From: Amycolatopsis pretoriensis
GTDB lineage: Bacteria; Actinomycetota; Actinomycetes; Mycobacteriales; Pseudonocardiaceae
Reading direction: 5' to 3'
DNA length: 64,000 nt
NCBI RefSeq assembly: GCF_900107925.1
Contig: NZ_FNUJ01000007.1
Coordinates: 310,001-374,000 of the forward strand
The notes beneath the pieces are model-generated. The model was not told the origin of the DNA. It worked only from the letters and a program-made list of their open reading frames with translations, and did not search any database. The translations under genes and the position numbers were made by a program. Positions 8,809-16,748 of this stretch are shown one piece after another (position 1 is the stretch's first letter; each line of letters starts with the position of its first letter).

Positions 8809-9584
8809 AGCCGCACGCGAAGGTACGCCCGGTCGTCGAACGAGTTCGCGGCCGGGCGCAGGCCCTTCGTTTCCGGCGGGTCTTCGATCATCAGCGGGTC
8901 CCGCGCGAGCCGCTCGGCCAGCAGGCGTTCGGCTTCGGCGAGCGTCGGCGCCGGTTCGGGGTAGCCGTCGGTCGTGATGACGACTTCCCGCACGCCCTCG
9001 GGCACCGGGAGCACCTCGACGAAGCCGGCCGGGACGTCCCGGCCGTCGATCGCGCCGTAGCCGAGGTGCGGGTCGGGCCGGTTGCGCAGCCCGACCAGTG
9101 CGCGCAACAGCTCCCGGACGGCCGCGCGGCCCGGATCGTCGGCCAGGAGCGCCGCTTCCGGAACGCCGTCGGCGAGGTGCGCGCGAAGCACGAGAGCACG
9201 CGCCTCGGCCACGACCCGCTCGCCGGACGGGCGCGGCGGCACGGGCGTGGCGTCCAGCAGCACGCGGCCTTCGCCGACGCGCCAGATTTCGCGGCGTGGC
9301 CGGTGCAGCACGCAGAACGTCACCGCCGAGCCGGCACCCGGCTCCGGCAGCAGCCCGCGGACCAGCGCGGTCGCGCTGCCGGCGGCCTCGCGCGCCGAAC
9401 ACCTGGCCGGGAGCCCGGCCAGGTGCCCGGCGACGGCTTCGGCCAGCGCGGCGCCGTCGGGTCCGGTGTCCCAGGGCTTCTTCGTCGCGCCGTCGGCGAC
9501 GCCGACGACGTGCGCACCCGAGATCAGCCGGTCGGCGCACGGTTCGTCGCCGGCGCGCGGCACCACGGACTGTTCGACGATCAC
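8805..9584 (-). CDS. PP2C-like phosphatase family protein
   Basis: A 259-residue protein with PP2C-type landmarks: GVADGAT (residues about 30-36), an IWRVGEGRVLL strand pair, VVITTDGYPEP, and SFDDRAYLRV at the C-terminus, matching the DG, DG and DD metal-binding positions. It starts at GTG 9584; GTGA overlaps the stop of the upstream methyltransferase gene, so the two are co-translated. The frame extends upstream but would cover the methyltransferase. Substrate unknown. Confidence 0.8.
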   Translation of the reverse strand: MIVEQSVVPRAGDEPCADRLISGAHVVGVADGATKKPWDTGPDGAALAEAVAGHLAGLPARCSAREAAGSATALVRGLLPEPGAGSAVTFCVLHRPRREIWRVGEGRVLLDATPVPPRPSGERVVAEARALVLRAHLADGVPEAALLADDPGRAAVRELLRALVGLRNRPDPHLGYGAIDGRDVPAGFVEVLPVPEGVREVVITTDGYPEPAPTLAEAERLLAERLARDPLMIEDPPETKGLRPAANSFDDRAYLRVRL

Positions 9585-10270
9585 CCGGCCGAACGTACGG
9601 CCTTCAGCTGCCAGACCGGTACCAGCACCCGGCCGTCGGCGTCGGTGTCCAGCTCGGTCAGCGCGGCCGGGTCCTGGTCCAGGATCGCCCGGACGCTCTG
9701 CCGCAGCTCCTCCGGTGTCATCGACGTCGTGTACACCGTCGGCTCGAGGCGTTCGATCGTCCAGTCCTGGCCGACCGTCTCCCGCAGGTTGGCCTCGGTG
9801 ATCAGGTACGGCGCCGGGAACGCGTCCGGCACCTCCGGCGAGAACGCGAACAGGTGCAGCGTCGCGCCCGGCCGCGTCGCGCGGGTCAGCGCCGCGAGGT
9901 ACGCGCGCCGCTGCTCCTCGGACAGGCAGTGGTACAGCGCGCTGTCGAGGACCGTGTCGAAACGTCCTTCGTAGCCTTCGAGCTTGGTCGCGTCGGCCAC
10001 CGCGAAGGTGACGCCCGGCGCGCGCGTCCGGGCCTGCTCGATCGCCGACGGCGCGCCGTCCAGCCCGGTGACCCGCAGGCCGCGCGAGGCGAGCAACGCC
10101 GAGTTGTCGCCGAGGCCGCACCCGATGTCGAGCACGTCACCGGTGAACTCGCCGGCGTCGGCCAGCGCGACGACCGCGGGCTGCGGGGCGCCGAGGTCCC
10201 ACGGCATCTTCCGGCCCATCGGGGTGGCGCCCTGGTACAGCTCTTCGAAGTCGACGTCCTGTACGTCCAT
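9581..10270 (-). CDS. Class I SAM-dependent methyltransferase
   Basis: A 229-residue methyltransferase with motif I VLDIGCGLGDNS, motif II VTGLDGAPSAI and the post-I segment FAVADATKLEG. The ATG at 10270, preceded by GGGGGCAG, is preferred over the longer open frame because homologous proteins usually begin with a short acidic lead such as DFEELYQGATP. It is divergent from the LLM oxidoreductase gene and coupled to the PP2C-like gene. The substrate cannot be inferred. Confidence 0.9.
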   Translation of the reverse strand: MDVQDVDFEELYQGATPMGRKMPWDLGAPQPAVVALADAGEFTGDVLDIGCGLGDNSALLASRGLRVTGLDGAPSAIEQARTRAPGVTFAVADATKLEGYEGRFDTVLDSALYHCLSEEQRRAYLAALTRATRPGATLHLFAFSPEVPDAFPAPYLITEANLRETVGQDWTIERLEPTVYTTSMTPEELRQSVRAILDQDPAALTELDTDADGRVLVPVWQLKAVRSAG

Positions 10271-10346
10271 GACTGCCCCCTTATTCAACGTATGATGAGA
10301 TGACTTCATCGTGCACCACGTGTCAACCCGGTGGTAGTCGTTGACT

Positions 10347-11177
10347 ATGAAATTCGGGATCTCGACGTTCGTGACCGACGAAGGCATCCGGCCGGACGTG
10401 CTGGGTGCGGCACTGGAGGAGCGCGGCTTCGACTCGCTGTTCCTGGCCGAGCATTCGCACATCCCCGCCAGCCGCGAAACCCCTTACCCCGGCGGCGGCG
10501 ACCTGCCCCGCGTGTACTACCGCACGCTCGACCCGTTCGTGGCGCTCAGCGCGGCGGCCGTGGCGACGTCGGAGCTGCTGCTCGGCACCGGGATCGCGCT
10601 GCTGCCCCAGCGCGACCTGATCCACACGGCCAAGGAGGTCGCTTCGCTGGACCTCGTCTCCGACGGCCGCGCGCTGTTCGGCGTCGGCGTCGGCTGGAAC
10701 CGCGAAGAGATGCGCAACCACGGCACCGACCCGAAGACCCGCGGCGCGCTGATCGACGAGCAGCTGGCCGCGCTCAAGGAGATCTGGACGAAGGACGAGG
10801 CCGAGTTCCACGGCGAGCACATCGACCTCGACCCGATCTTCAGCTGGCCGAAGCCGGTGCAGAAGCCGCACGTACCGATCTACATCGGCGGAGAGAGTGA
10901 AGCGGCGCTGAACCGTCTCGCTCGCTACGGCGACGGCTGGCTGCTTCGCGGCTACACGAAGTACCAGGAGGCTCAGCGCGTCCGGGGCTGGCTGGCCGAC
11001 CAGGGCCGCGAGGACGTCCAGTTCGCGGTGTTCGGCGGGCCGACCACGCCGAAGGTGATCGACGGCTTCCGCGAGGCCGGCGTCGAGCGGTACACGTTCC
11101 TGCTGGACACGCTGCCGGAAGCGGAGACGCTGAAGTCGCTCGACGAGCTGGCGAAGGTGGCCTCCGCGCACCGCTGA
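10347..11177 (+). CDS. LLM-class F420-dependent oxidoreductase
   Basis: A 276-residue luciferase-like TIM-barrel protein, with MKFGISTFVTDEGIRPDVLG at the start, FLAEHSHIP, GVGVGWNREEM and PHVPIYIGGESE. These match actinobacterial TIGR03619-type F420 oxidoreductases. The start at ATG 10347 is chosen over TTG 10341. The 76-base divergent gap with the methyltransferase contains GATGA/TCATC arms 7 bases apart, a possible operator. Substrate unknown. Confidence 0.92.
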   Translation: MKFGISTFVTDEGIRPDVLGAALEERGFDSLFLAEHSHIPASRETPYPGGGDLPRVYYRTLDPFVALSAAAVATSELLLGTGIALLPQRDLIHTAKEVASLDLVSDGRALFGVGVGWNREEMRNHGTDPKTRGALIDEQLAALKEIWTKDEAEFHGEHIDLDPIFSWPKPVQKPHVPIYIGGESEAALNRLARYGDGWLLRGYTKYQEAQRVRGWLADQGREDVQFAVFGGPTTPKVIDGFREAGVERYTFLLDTLPEAETLKSLDELAKVASAHR

Positions 11178-11184
11178 CCGGCGG

Positions 11185-11805
11185 CTACTTGTCCAGGAGG
11201 AGGTGGACCGACAGTTCGAGGCGGTTGGCGACGTCGGCGGCCGACGCGCGGCGCGTCACCCAGGCCACCAGGTTCGCCATCCAGACGTCCGCGACGACGT
11301 GGAAGATGTCGCGGTCGGCCTCGGTCGGCTCGGAGATGCCCATGGCCTGGGCGAACATGTTCTCCATCAGCCGGCCGACCTGCTCGACCTCGGCCGCGGC
11401 GGAGGTGTCGGCGAACATGAACGCCCGCACCATCGCCTCGGTCAGGTGCGGGTCACGTTGCATCAGCCGGGTGTTGCGGCCGAGCACGAACATCAGCCGC
11501 TCGGCCGGCGTCTCGCCGGGGATCGCCTGCCGCTCCAGCTTCTCCTGCGCGCGCTCGAACTCGCGGGCGAGGCCGGAGACGAGCAGGTGGATCTTCGACG
11601 GGAAGTACCGGTAGAGCGTGCCGAGCGCGACGTCGGCCTTCTCGGCGACGGCGCGCATCTGGACGGCGTCGTAGCCACCCTTCGAGGCCAGGGCGAGGGT
11701 GGCGTCGATGATCCGGCGACGGCGGTCGCGCTGGGCGGCGGAGCCGAGTTCGTCGGCCCCGATCGCGCTCATGCCGTTGCCGCGCGCCTTGGTCTTGCCG
11801 GGCAT
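11185..11805 (-). CDS. kstR: KstR, TetR-family repressor of steroid catabolism
   Basis: A 206-residue TetR regulator. It closely follows mycobacterial KstR as I recall it: ELGSAAQRDRRRRIIDATLA, SKGGYDAVQMRAVAEKADVA, GTLYRYFPSK and WVTRRASAADVANRLELSV. KstR represses cholesterol and bile-acid degradation genes and is released by a steroid-CoA ligand. Identity is supported by context: fadE34 is divergent next door, as in Mycobacterium tuberculosis, and the gap holds KstR-type operators. Starts at ATG 11805. Confidence 0.93.
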   Translation of the reverse strand: MPGKTKARGNGMSAIGADELGSAAQRDRRRRIIDATLALASKGGYDAVQMRAVAEKADVALGTLYRYFPSKIHLLVSGLAREFERAQEKLERQAIPGETPAERLMFVLGRNTRLMQRDPHLTEAMVRAFMFADTSAAAEVEQVGRLMENMFAQAMGISEPTEADRDIFHVVADVWMANLVAWVTRRASAADVANRLELSVHLLLDK

Positions 11806-11823
11806 CGGTGTTCCCCCGTCCTT

Positions 11824-11837
11824 CGGAACTTGTTCCA
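11824..11837. promoter_or_regulatory. KstR box upstream of kstR
   Basis: CGGAACTTGTTCCA fits the KstR consensus TnnAACnnGTTnnA at 7 of 8 fixed positions and contains the perfect inverted repeat GGAAC/GTTCC. It lies 19 bases upstream of the kstR ATG, where binding would block kstR transcription (autoregulation). Confidence 0.7.
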
Positions 11838-11900
11838 GTTCAGGACGTAGCGTACCTCTCCTGGCGAAACGTTCAACAATTGACCCACTGGCCGAAAAAC

Positions 11901-11914
11901 TGTAACACGTTCTA
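11901..11914. promoter_or_regulatory. KstR box upstream of fadE34
   Basis: TGTAACACGTTCTA matches all eight fixed positions of TnnAACnnGTTnnA. It is 38 bases before the fadE34 ATG, consistent with KstR repression of that gene. Confidence 0.85.
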
Positions 11915-11951
11915 CACTCGCGAGTAGTGTCCCGTCCCGCGAGGAGGCCCC

Positions 11952-13991
11952 ATGCCGGTCGCGCTCACCGAGGAACAGGCCGCGCTGGCCGAGGCGATCC
12001 ACGCCTGGGCGAGCGCGCACCCCCCGCGAGAGGCGGTGCGCGCGGCGGAAACCGGGGCCGGGCTGCCGGCCGGGTTCGCCGGGCTCGGCCTGTCCGGCGT
12101 CGCCCTGCCGGCCGCGGTGGGGGGTGCCGAGGGGAGTGTCGCCGATCTGGCGGCCGGGCTGGCCGCGGCGGCGGAGGAACTCGTTCCCGGTCCGGTGCTC
12201 GGGACCGCGTTGGGTGGCCTCCTGCTCACGGAGGTCCCGTCGGCGAAGGAACTCCTCGAAGCGGTCGCCGAGGGGGAAGCGTCGATCGCCGTGCTGCTGG
12301 AACCGCTGGAGGACGGCGTCAGCGGGCCCGTGCCCGGCGCCACTCCGGAGTCCTGGCTGCTCGTGCCGGTCGACGGTGGTCACGTGCTGCTCGCGCCCGG
12401 GACGCCCGGCGTGACGGTCGAGCCGCTGCCGCCGTTCGACTTCTCGCGTCCGCTGGCGCGGATCCGGTGGTCCGGGGCCGGTTCCGACGTCCTGACCCTG
12501 CCACCGGTCCGTCCGTTGGCGGCCACGCTGGCATCGGCCGAGGCGGCGGGGGTGACGCGGCGGTGCCTGACCCTCGCCGTCGAGTACGCCAAGGTCCGCG
12601 AGCAGTTCGGCCGGCCGATCGGGGCGTTCCAGGCGATCAAGCACCTGTGCGCCGAGATGCTCTGCCGCGCCGAAGCGGCCGAAGCGCTGGCCTGGGACGC
12701 GGCGTCCGGGCAGCACCCGCTTTCGGTGGCGAGCGCGGCCGCCGTCGCGCTCGACGCGGCCGTCGCCAACGCCAAGGACTGCGTCCAGGTGCTCGGCGGG
12801 ATCGGGTTCACCTGGGAGCACGACGCGCACCTCTACCTGCGCCGGGCCGTCGCGCTGCGGCAGTGGCTCGGGGGCTCGGGCCCGTGGCGCCGGCAGGCGG
12901 CCTCGCTGGCGCTGGCCGGGACCGAACGCACTTTGGGCGTCGACGTCGGAGAAGACCCTTCGCTGGCCGAAGAGGTGGCGCGGATCGCGGCGCTGCCGTC
13001 GCACCGGGTCGCCTTGGCGGACGCCGGGCTGCTGACGCCGCACTGGCCCGCCCCCTACGGCCGGGGCGCCGACGCCGCGGAGCAGCTGCGGATCGACGGC
13101 GCGCTCGCCGCGGCCGGGGTCCGCCGCCCGGACCTGGTGATCGGGGCGTGGGCGGTCCCGACGATCCTCGAACACGGCGACGACGAGCAGCGCGAACGGT
13201 TCGCCCGGCCGACGCTGCGGGGCGAACTCACGTGGTGCCAGCTGTTCAGCGAGCCCGGTGCCGGGTCGGACCTGGCGTCGCTGCGGACGGCGGCGCGGCG
13301 CGTCGAAGGCGGCTGGCGGCTGACCGGGCAGAAGGTGTGGACGTCGTTGGCGCGCGAAGCCGATTGGGGCATCTGCCTGGCGCGCACCGACCCGGACGCG
13401 CCCAAGCACCGGGGGATCACGTACTTCCTGGTCGACATGCGCGCCGAGGGCATCACGACGCGGCCGCTGCGGGAGATCACCGGGGAAGCCGTGTTCAACG
13501 AGGTGTTCCTCGACGACGTGTTCGTCCCGGACGCCGACGTCGTCGGCACTCCCGGTGGGGGGTGGCGGCTGGCGCGCACGACGCTGGCCAACGAGCGGGT
13601 CGCGCTCGGGAGCGGGTCGGCGGTGGGGGAGAGCGTCCAGGCGTTGGTGTCCATTGTGGACGCTGCCGCGCTGGACGACGTCGCCCTGGACCGGCTCGGT
13701 TCGCTGGTGGCCTTCGGGGTGGCGGGTTCGGTGCTGGACCTGCGGGTGGCGTTGCGGCGGCTGGAGGGGCAGGACCCGGGCGCGGAGTCGAGCGTGCGGA
13801 AGCTGCTCGGGGTCTCGCACCGGCAGGAGGTCGCGGAGTTCGCGGTGGAGCTGGCCGGGGTGGGGGCGCTGGTCGCGGACGGTGCGGCGCAGCACGAGTT
13901 CCTGCTGACGCGGTGCCTGTCCATCGCGGGCGGCACGACGCAGGTGCTGCGGTCGTTGACGGCGGAACGGCTGCTGGGGCTGCCGCGGTGA
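11952..13991 (+). CDS. fadE34: FadE34-type fused acyl-CoA dehydrogenase
   Basis: A 679-residue protein with two acyl-CoA dehydrogenase halves in tandem. The first contains YAKVREQFGRPIGAFQAIKH and QVLGGIGFTWEHD; the second contains LFSEPGAGSDLASL, GWRLTGQKVWTS and IAGGTTQVLRSLTAERLLG. This double architecture, near 700 residues, is that of mycobacterial FadE34, which acts on CoA-activated steroid side chains. It has a strong ribosome site (GAGGAGG) and a perfect KstR box upstream, and kstR is its divergent neighbour. The precise substrate here is inferred from that context. Confidence 0.9.
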   Translation: MPVALTEEQAALAEAIHAWASAHPPREAVRAAETGAGLPAGFAGLGLSGVALPAAVGGAEGSVADLAAGLAAAAEELVPGPVLGTALGGLLLTEVPSAKELLEAVAEGEASIAVLLEPLEDGVSGPVPGATPESWLLVPVDGGHVLLAPGTPGVTVEPLPPFDFSRPLARIRWSGAGSDVLTLPPVRPLAATLASAEAAGVTRRCLTLAVEYAKVREQFGRPIGAFQAIKHLCAEMLCRAEAAEALAWDAASGQHPLSVASAAAVALDAAVANAKDCVQVLGGIGFTWEHDAHLYLRRAVALRQWLGGSGPWRRQAASLALAGTERTLGVDVGEDPSLAEEVARIAALPSHRVALADAGLLTPHWPAPYGRGADAAEQLRIDGALAAAGVRRPDLVIGAWAVPTILEHGDDEQRERFARPTLRGELTWCQLFSEPGAGSDLASLRTAARRVEGGWRLTGQKVWTSLAREADWGICLARTDPDAPKHRGITYFLVDMRAEGITTRPLREITGEAVFNEVFLDDVFVPDADVVGTPGGGWRLARTTLANERVALGSGSAVGESVQALVSIVDAAALDDVALDRLGSLVAFGVAGSVLDLRVALRRLEGQDPGAESSVRKLLGVSHRQEVAEFAVELAGVGALVADGAAQHEFLLTRCLSIAGGTTQVLRSLTAERLLGLPR

Positions 13992-14181
13992 CTTCCTGAG
14001 ACGGCGCGAATGAGTCATTCGCGACGTGGCGGGTCCCTGACCTGCGGGAACAAGATCATCATGTGACCTGATCAGGCGAAAGTCGCTCTCAACGCTTCGC
14101 ATCATTTTGCAGTGCTGATCAGCCTCGCGCGTACCGAGCGCGTACCCGCGTACCGCACCGACGAAGATCAACTCTCAACGG
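13992..14181. other. Host-prophage junction region (candidate left attachment site)
   Basis: This 190-base gap follows fadE34 and precedes a terminator that resembles others in the prophage. It contains a 19-base palindrome (14005-14023), three GCGTACC repeats at about 14130-14155, and CGAAGATCAACT at 14162-14173, which recurs exactly in the immunity region. No gene is visible. The left junction probably lies between 14023 and 14160, but no matching copy was recognised at the right side. Confidence 0.4.
14005..14023. repeat. REP-like palindrome after fadE34
   Basis: CGCGAATGA and TCATTCGCG flank a single central G, giving a perfect 19-base palindrome 14 bases after the fadE34 stop. GAATGAnTCATTC-type intergenic palindromes are, as I recall, widespread in Amycolatopsis chromosomes, so this is probably host sequence. 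It has no T-run and is a poor terminator. Confidence 0.5.
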
Positions 14182-14228
14182 AAAGAGGCCGGGGCCGCCC
14201 CCATCGGGAAGGCGGCCCCGGCCTCTTT
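14182..14228. terminator. Strong bidirectional terminator
   Basis: An 18-base perfect stem, AAAGAGGCCGGGGCCGCC with its exact complement at 14211-14228, closes an 11-base loop. A-rich and T-rich edges allow termination in both directions. It lies 13 bases past the stop of the minus-strand lipoprotein gene and insulates the prophage from fadE34. Confidence 0.85.
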
Positions 14229-14240
14229 CGTCGTGGCGGA

Positions 14241-14687
14241 TCATGACCGGAGACGGCCGTCAGTGAGCGTCACCGAGTGTTGCATCTCGTCCTTGGTGAC
14301 CTCTTCGGCCGTCGACTGTCCGACCATGATCGTGTAGACGTTGTGGTCGGCCGGGATGTCGGCGACGGTGAAGTACCACACGCACGCCTGGTCGGCGTAG
14401 TGGCCACCGGTGAGGGTCCCAGTGGCGATGACGTCGGACGTGTTCAACTGGTCGGCCACCCGCACCGTGAGGCCGTCTTTCACGTCTGCGAAGTCGTTGA
14501 GGCCGCCGCACTCGCCGGACGTCTTCGGGTAGGCGTTCGCCACGAGACGGAACGTGCCGGCCGTCGTGAACTTGCCCGGCGCGGTCGGGGCGGGTGCCTG
14601 GGCACAGCCGGCGACGATCAGGCCGACACTGCCGCCGACGACCGCGCCGGCGACCCACCTGGTGATCAAACGTACGGTCTTGGTCAC
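14241..14687 (-). CDS. Predicted lipoprotein
   Basis: A 148-residue secreted protein. The N-terminus has basic residues, a hydrophobic helix and a lipobox VAGC with the lipidated Cys at about residue 28, followed by a Pro/Ala linker. The mature part resembles no family I recognise; it contains two further cysteines (SGECGG, QACVW) that could form a disulfide. It is on the minus strand at the prophage edge, with its own terminator, and so is placed for expression during lysogeny. A superinfection-exclusion or lysogenic-conversion role is only an inference. Confidence 0.7.
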   Translation of the reverse strand: MTKTVRLITRWVAGAVVGGSVGLIVAGCAQAPAPTAPGKFTTAGTFRLVANAYPKTSGECGGLNDFADVKDGLTVRVADQLNTSDVIATGTLTGGHYADQACVWYFTVADIPADHNVYTIMVGQSTAEEVTKDEMQHSVTLTDGRLRS

Positions 14688-14738
14688 GACGGCCCCGCTT
14701 CCCTAAGTTGCGCCCTGTCGGGGATGGTCGCGATGATC

Positions 14739-15074
14739 TTACGGAGCGTTACGCCGGTCGATCCACGTCGCGCCTTCCCGGCGGGGTTCGAGCGCGTTCG
14801 GCACGACGAAGTGGCTAGTTCGTGAACCGCCCGCCCCGTCCGCCCCGCCGATCTTGAAGTTGCACCAGCCCACCCACTGACCGGTTGTGGCCCGGCGCCA
14901 CATCCGGAGGTCGCCCGGCACGACGGCCTGCAGGTCGATGCCGTGCGGGTAGATCCCGAGCGGTTCCCCGAGCGGGTAGGCCCGTGCGAGGTCGACCCAT
15001 ACGGGCCGGCCTCCGCGGATGGACCGGATGTCGTTCAACCCGGGCGGCGGCTCGGGGTTCGATACGTCGAACAT
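14739..15074 (-). CDS. Hypothetical protein, 111 residues
   Basis: The frame is open from 15191, but the ATG at 15074 gives a protein-like sequence: MFDVSNPEPPPGLNDIRSIR, an acidic/aromatic middle and WRRATTGQWVGWCNF. No ribosome site is visible, and CATACT lies about 9 bases before the ATG, so a leaderless transcript is possible. It is co-oriented with the lipoprotein gene. No family recognised. Confidence 0.55.
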   Translation of the reverse strand: MFDVSNPEPPPGLNDIRSIRGGRPVWVDLARAYPLGEPLGIYPHGIDLQAVVPGDLRMWRRATTGQWVGWCNFKIGGADGAGGSRTSHFVVPNALEPRREGATWIDRRNAP

Positions 15075-15136
15075 AGGTTCGAGTATGCAACACGTCGACA
15101 CGCGGCGCGAGAGCCTGGAAAACCCCGGATGCGAAG

Positions 15137-15165
15137 GAAGGCCCCGCCGACTCGGCGGGGCCTTC
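15137..15165. terminator. Hairpin terminator
   Basis: GAAGGCCCCGCC and GGCGGGGCCTTC form a 12-base perfect stem with a 5-base loop. It lies upstream of the minus-strand gene at 15074, so it would stop transcription arriving from either side and isolate the left-end genes. Confidence 0.75.
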
Positions 15166-15569
15166 GGTGTGCCACATGGGGGGTGGCGCACTCAATCGCG
15201 TTGCGATCCCCAAGGTCCGCAGACCTTGCCGGCCCCGCTGACGCAGGGTCCATAACCGTCGTGATGCCAAGTGAATGTGCACCCTCGGGTCAGCTCCGCT
15301 CGCACGGAGACGGGAACAGAGGATAGCAGGGCGCCGAACGGTGCGCTAGGGGTCCGGCGGGGACGGGCGCGTTGGGAACCCCCGTGTCGGCCGCCGGGCG
15401 GGGCCCGCCCGGCGGGTAAAGCGATGCCGAGGGACGCCCGCCGAGACCGACTCCATTCCGCAGTTCAGCAGTGACAGCCGGTGTCGGTGACCAGCGTCTC
15501 ACTCCGCCCCCGTATCGTTGTCAACCGCCGGTTGATGAGCCGGCGAATGACCAGAGAGAGGCTTGCCCC
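15166..15569. other. Non-coding region upstream of the left rightward gene group
   Basis: About 400 bases without a convincing gene. It includes a perfect inverted repeat TCAACC-GCC-GGTTGA (15521-15535), 35 bases before the next start, which may be an operator because it shares GTTGA with motifs near the repressor. Several G-rich stretches and GGGCGGGGCCCGCCC (about 15395-15409) can form hairpins. No clear promoter was identified. Confidence 0.4.
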
Positions 15570-16016
15570 GTGCTCGACATCGCCCGCCTCCACGGCGCGA
15601 CATACGAAGAACTCAACGCCATCACCCGCCTCGACACCACCAAAGGGCACTCGTGGATGACGATTGTCGATGACGTACGCGAGGCCGTCATGAAGGCGAA
15701 CAGTGAAGGGAAGTTCGACGACGGCGACCGAGACGGCACATACCACCTCATCGCGAAAACGCTAGTTCCGCGGCGTCCCACCGATCGCGGTTCGGAGTTC
15801 GGGCAGATCGCCGCCGCGTGGCACGTCGACCTCTCGGAGTTCGACGGCGTCGCCCACGAATTCGGTCAGAACGACAAGGGCGAAGACGACGGGCTAGCCG
15901 ACCTCGGCGACCTCAAGAATCGCACCGCCCACGTGATGTGCGGCCGGGCGCTCTACCTCGCGTACTACGCCGCCGCGCGGAACCTGGTGGCCTGGATCGA
16001 CACGGAGACCGCGTGA
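15570..16016 (+). CDS. Hypothetical phage protein, 148 residues
   Basis: Starts at GTG 15570 behind GAGAGAGG. The sequence is acidic and helical: LDIARLHGATYEELNAITRL, GSEFGQIAAAWHVDLSEFD, and a hydrophobic C-terminus ALYLAYYAAARNLVAWIDT. The first segment resembles a small DNA-binding helix pair, but this is weak. It heads a rightward run of small genes; the next gene starts in the overlap GTGA. No family recognised. Confidence 0.7.
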   Translation: MLDIARLHGATYEELNAITRLDTTKGHSWMTIVDDVREAVMKANSEGKFDDGDRDGTYHLIAKTLVPRRPTDRGSEFGQIAAAWHVDLSEFDGVAHEFGQNDKGEDDGLADLGDLKNRTAHVMCGRALYLAYYAAARNLVAWIDTETA

Positions 16017-16426
16017 CGGAGGAATACACGCCGATGTACGCGCCCGAGAACTGGCCGACACATCGCATGGAGGTCATCCGGTTCGCATCGATCCTTGCGG
16101 ACAGCATCGCCGAGCACGGCCGCCACAACGGTTTAACCGAGTTCATCCGCAGCACCAAAGACCTCCCGAAAGACCTGATGGCCGGGATGATCGGGATGCT
16201 GTTGATCGACTTGCACGATCACCAACGCCGCGATGGGGAAACAACCCTGCTGTCCGTCTCCGGCGACCTGTGGGAAGAGGTAACGCGAGTCCTCGGGCTG
16301 AAGGGCCTTCGGATCGACCCGCAACCGTGGACGTGGCGGACCGACTGGCCGGTCTACAACACGTACGCCGCTCACCCCGTCCGCCGGGAACTACCGCCCG
16401 AGGCGGGGCCGTCGCGCACGACGTGA
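16013..16426 (+). CDS. Hypothetical phage protein, 137 residues
   Basis: Starts at GTG 16013, overlapping the previous stop by four bases. Contains a helical region HRMEVIRFASILADSIAEHG and a Trp-rich end (DPQPWTWRTDWPVYNTY). No recognisable domain. The long upstream extension of the same frame is Arg-rich shadow sequence and was excluded. Confidence 0.7.
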   Translation: MTEEYTPMYAPENWPTHRMEVIRFASILADSIAEHGRHNGLTEFIRSTKDLPKDLMAGMIGMLLIDLHDHQRRDGETTLLSVSGDLWEEVTRVLGLKGLRIDPQPWTWRTDWPVYNTYAAHPVRRELPPEAGPSRTT

Positions 16427-16453
16427 CCCGTGGTGCGCGAGTGGTGGGTACGC

Positions 16454-16606
16454 ATGGTTGCCGTCGCATGGAAGTACGCCGGAGTGGACTCGCAGTGGAT
16501 CGCCGGCGCGGTCCGCGCGGCCGCCGCCGCGACGGACGACGCGCGGCCGGCTGGTCCCCCTCGCCGGCCCGACCAGTCTGACGAGCAACCGGAGACTTAC
16601 CCGTAA
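16454..16606 (+). CDS. Small hypothetical protein, 50 residues
   Basis: ATG at 16454 opens MVAVAWKYAGVDSQWIAGAV, then an Ala-rich helix and a Pro/Gln/Glu tail ending at TAA 16606. A GTG at 16430 in the same frame, four bases past the previous stop, would give 58 residues. Spacing and orientation fit the gene run. No family recognised. Confidence 0.45.
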   Translation: MVAVAWKYAGVDSQWIAGAVRAAAAATDDARPAGPPRRPDQSDEQPETYP

Positions 16607-16627
16607 TTGCAGCAGAGAGCTAATACC

Positions 16628-16663
16628 GAATAGCACATTGCCTATCGCAGCACGGTGCTATTC
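16628..16663. promoter_or_regulatory. Inverted repeat in an AT-rich gap, probable promoter/operator
   Basis: GAATAGCAC (16628-16636) and GTGCTATTC (16655-16663) form a perfect 9-base inverted repeat with an 18-base centre. The gap is noticeably richer in A and T than its surroundings. Half-sites two helical turns apart fit a dimeric regulator better than a terminator. It sits 86 bases before the next start. Confidence 0.45.
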
Positions 16664-16748
16664 ATGGCCAGCACAAAGTTATAGCTGCGCCGGGGGCATT
16701 CCAGACCGTACGGTGGTCGTACACCGCAAGGCACGGAGGGAAAGCCCA

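Noticed and set aside
5557..9540. 1327-residue minus-strand open frame opposite icmF
   Set aside because: Arg/Ala/Val-rich antisense shadow of a high-GC gene; icmF motifs are unambiguous on the plus strand.
8805..10121. Full 438-residue version of the PP2C-like frame
   Set aside because: The extra 179 residues overlap the methyltransferase gene and have shadow composition; GTG 9584 with GTGA coupling is the sensible start.
11769..14171. 800-residue minus-strand open frame across fadE34
   Set aside because: Arg/Pro/Gln-rich shadow with no domain; fadE34 and kstR explain the region.
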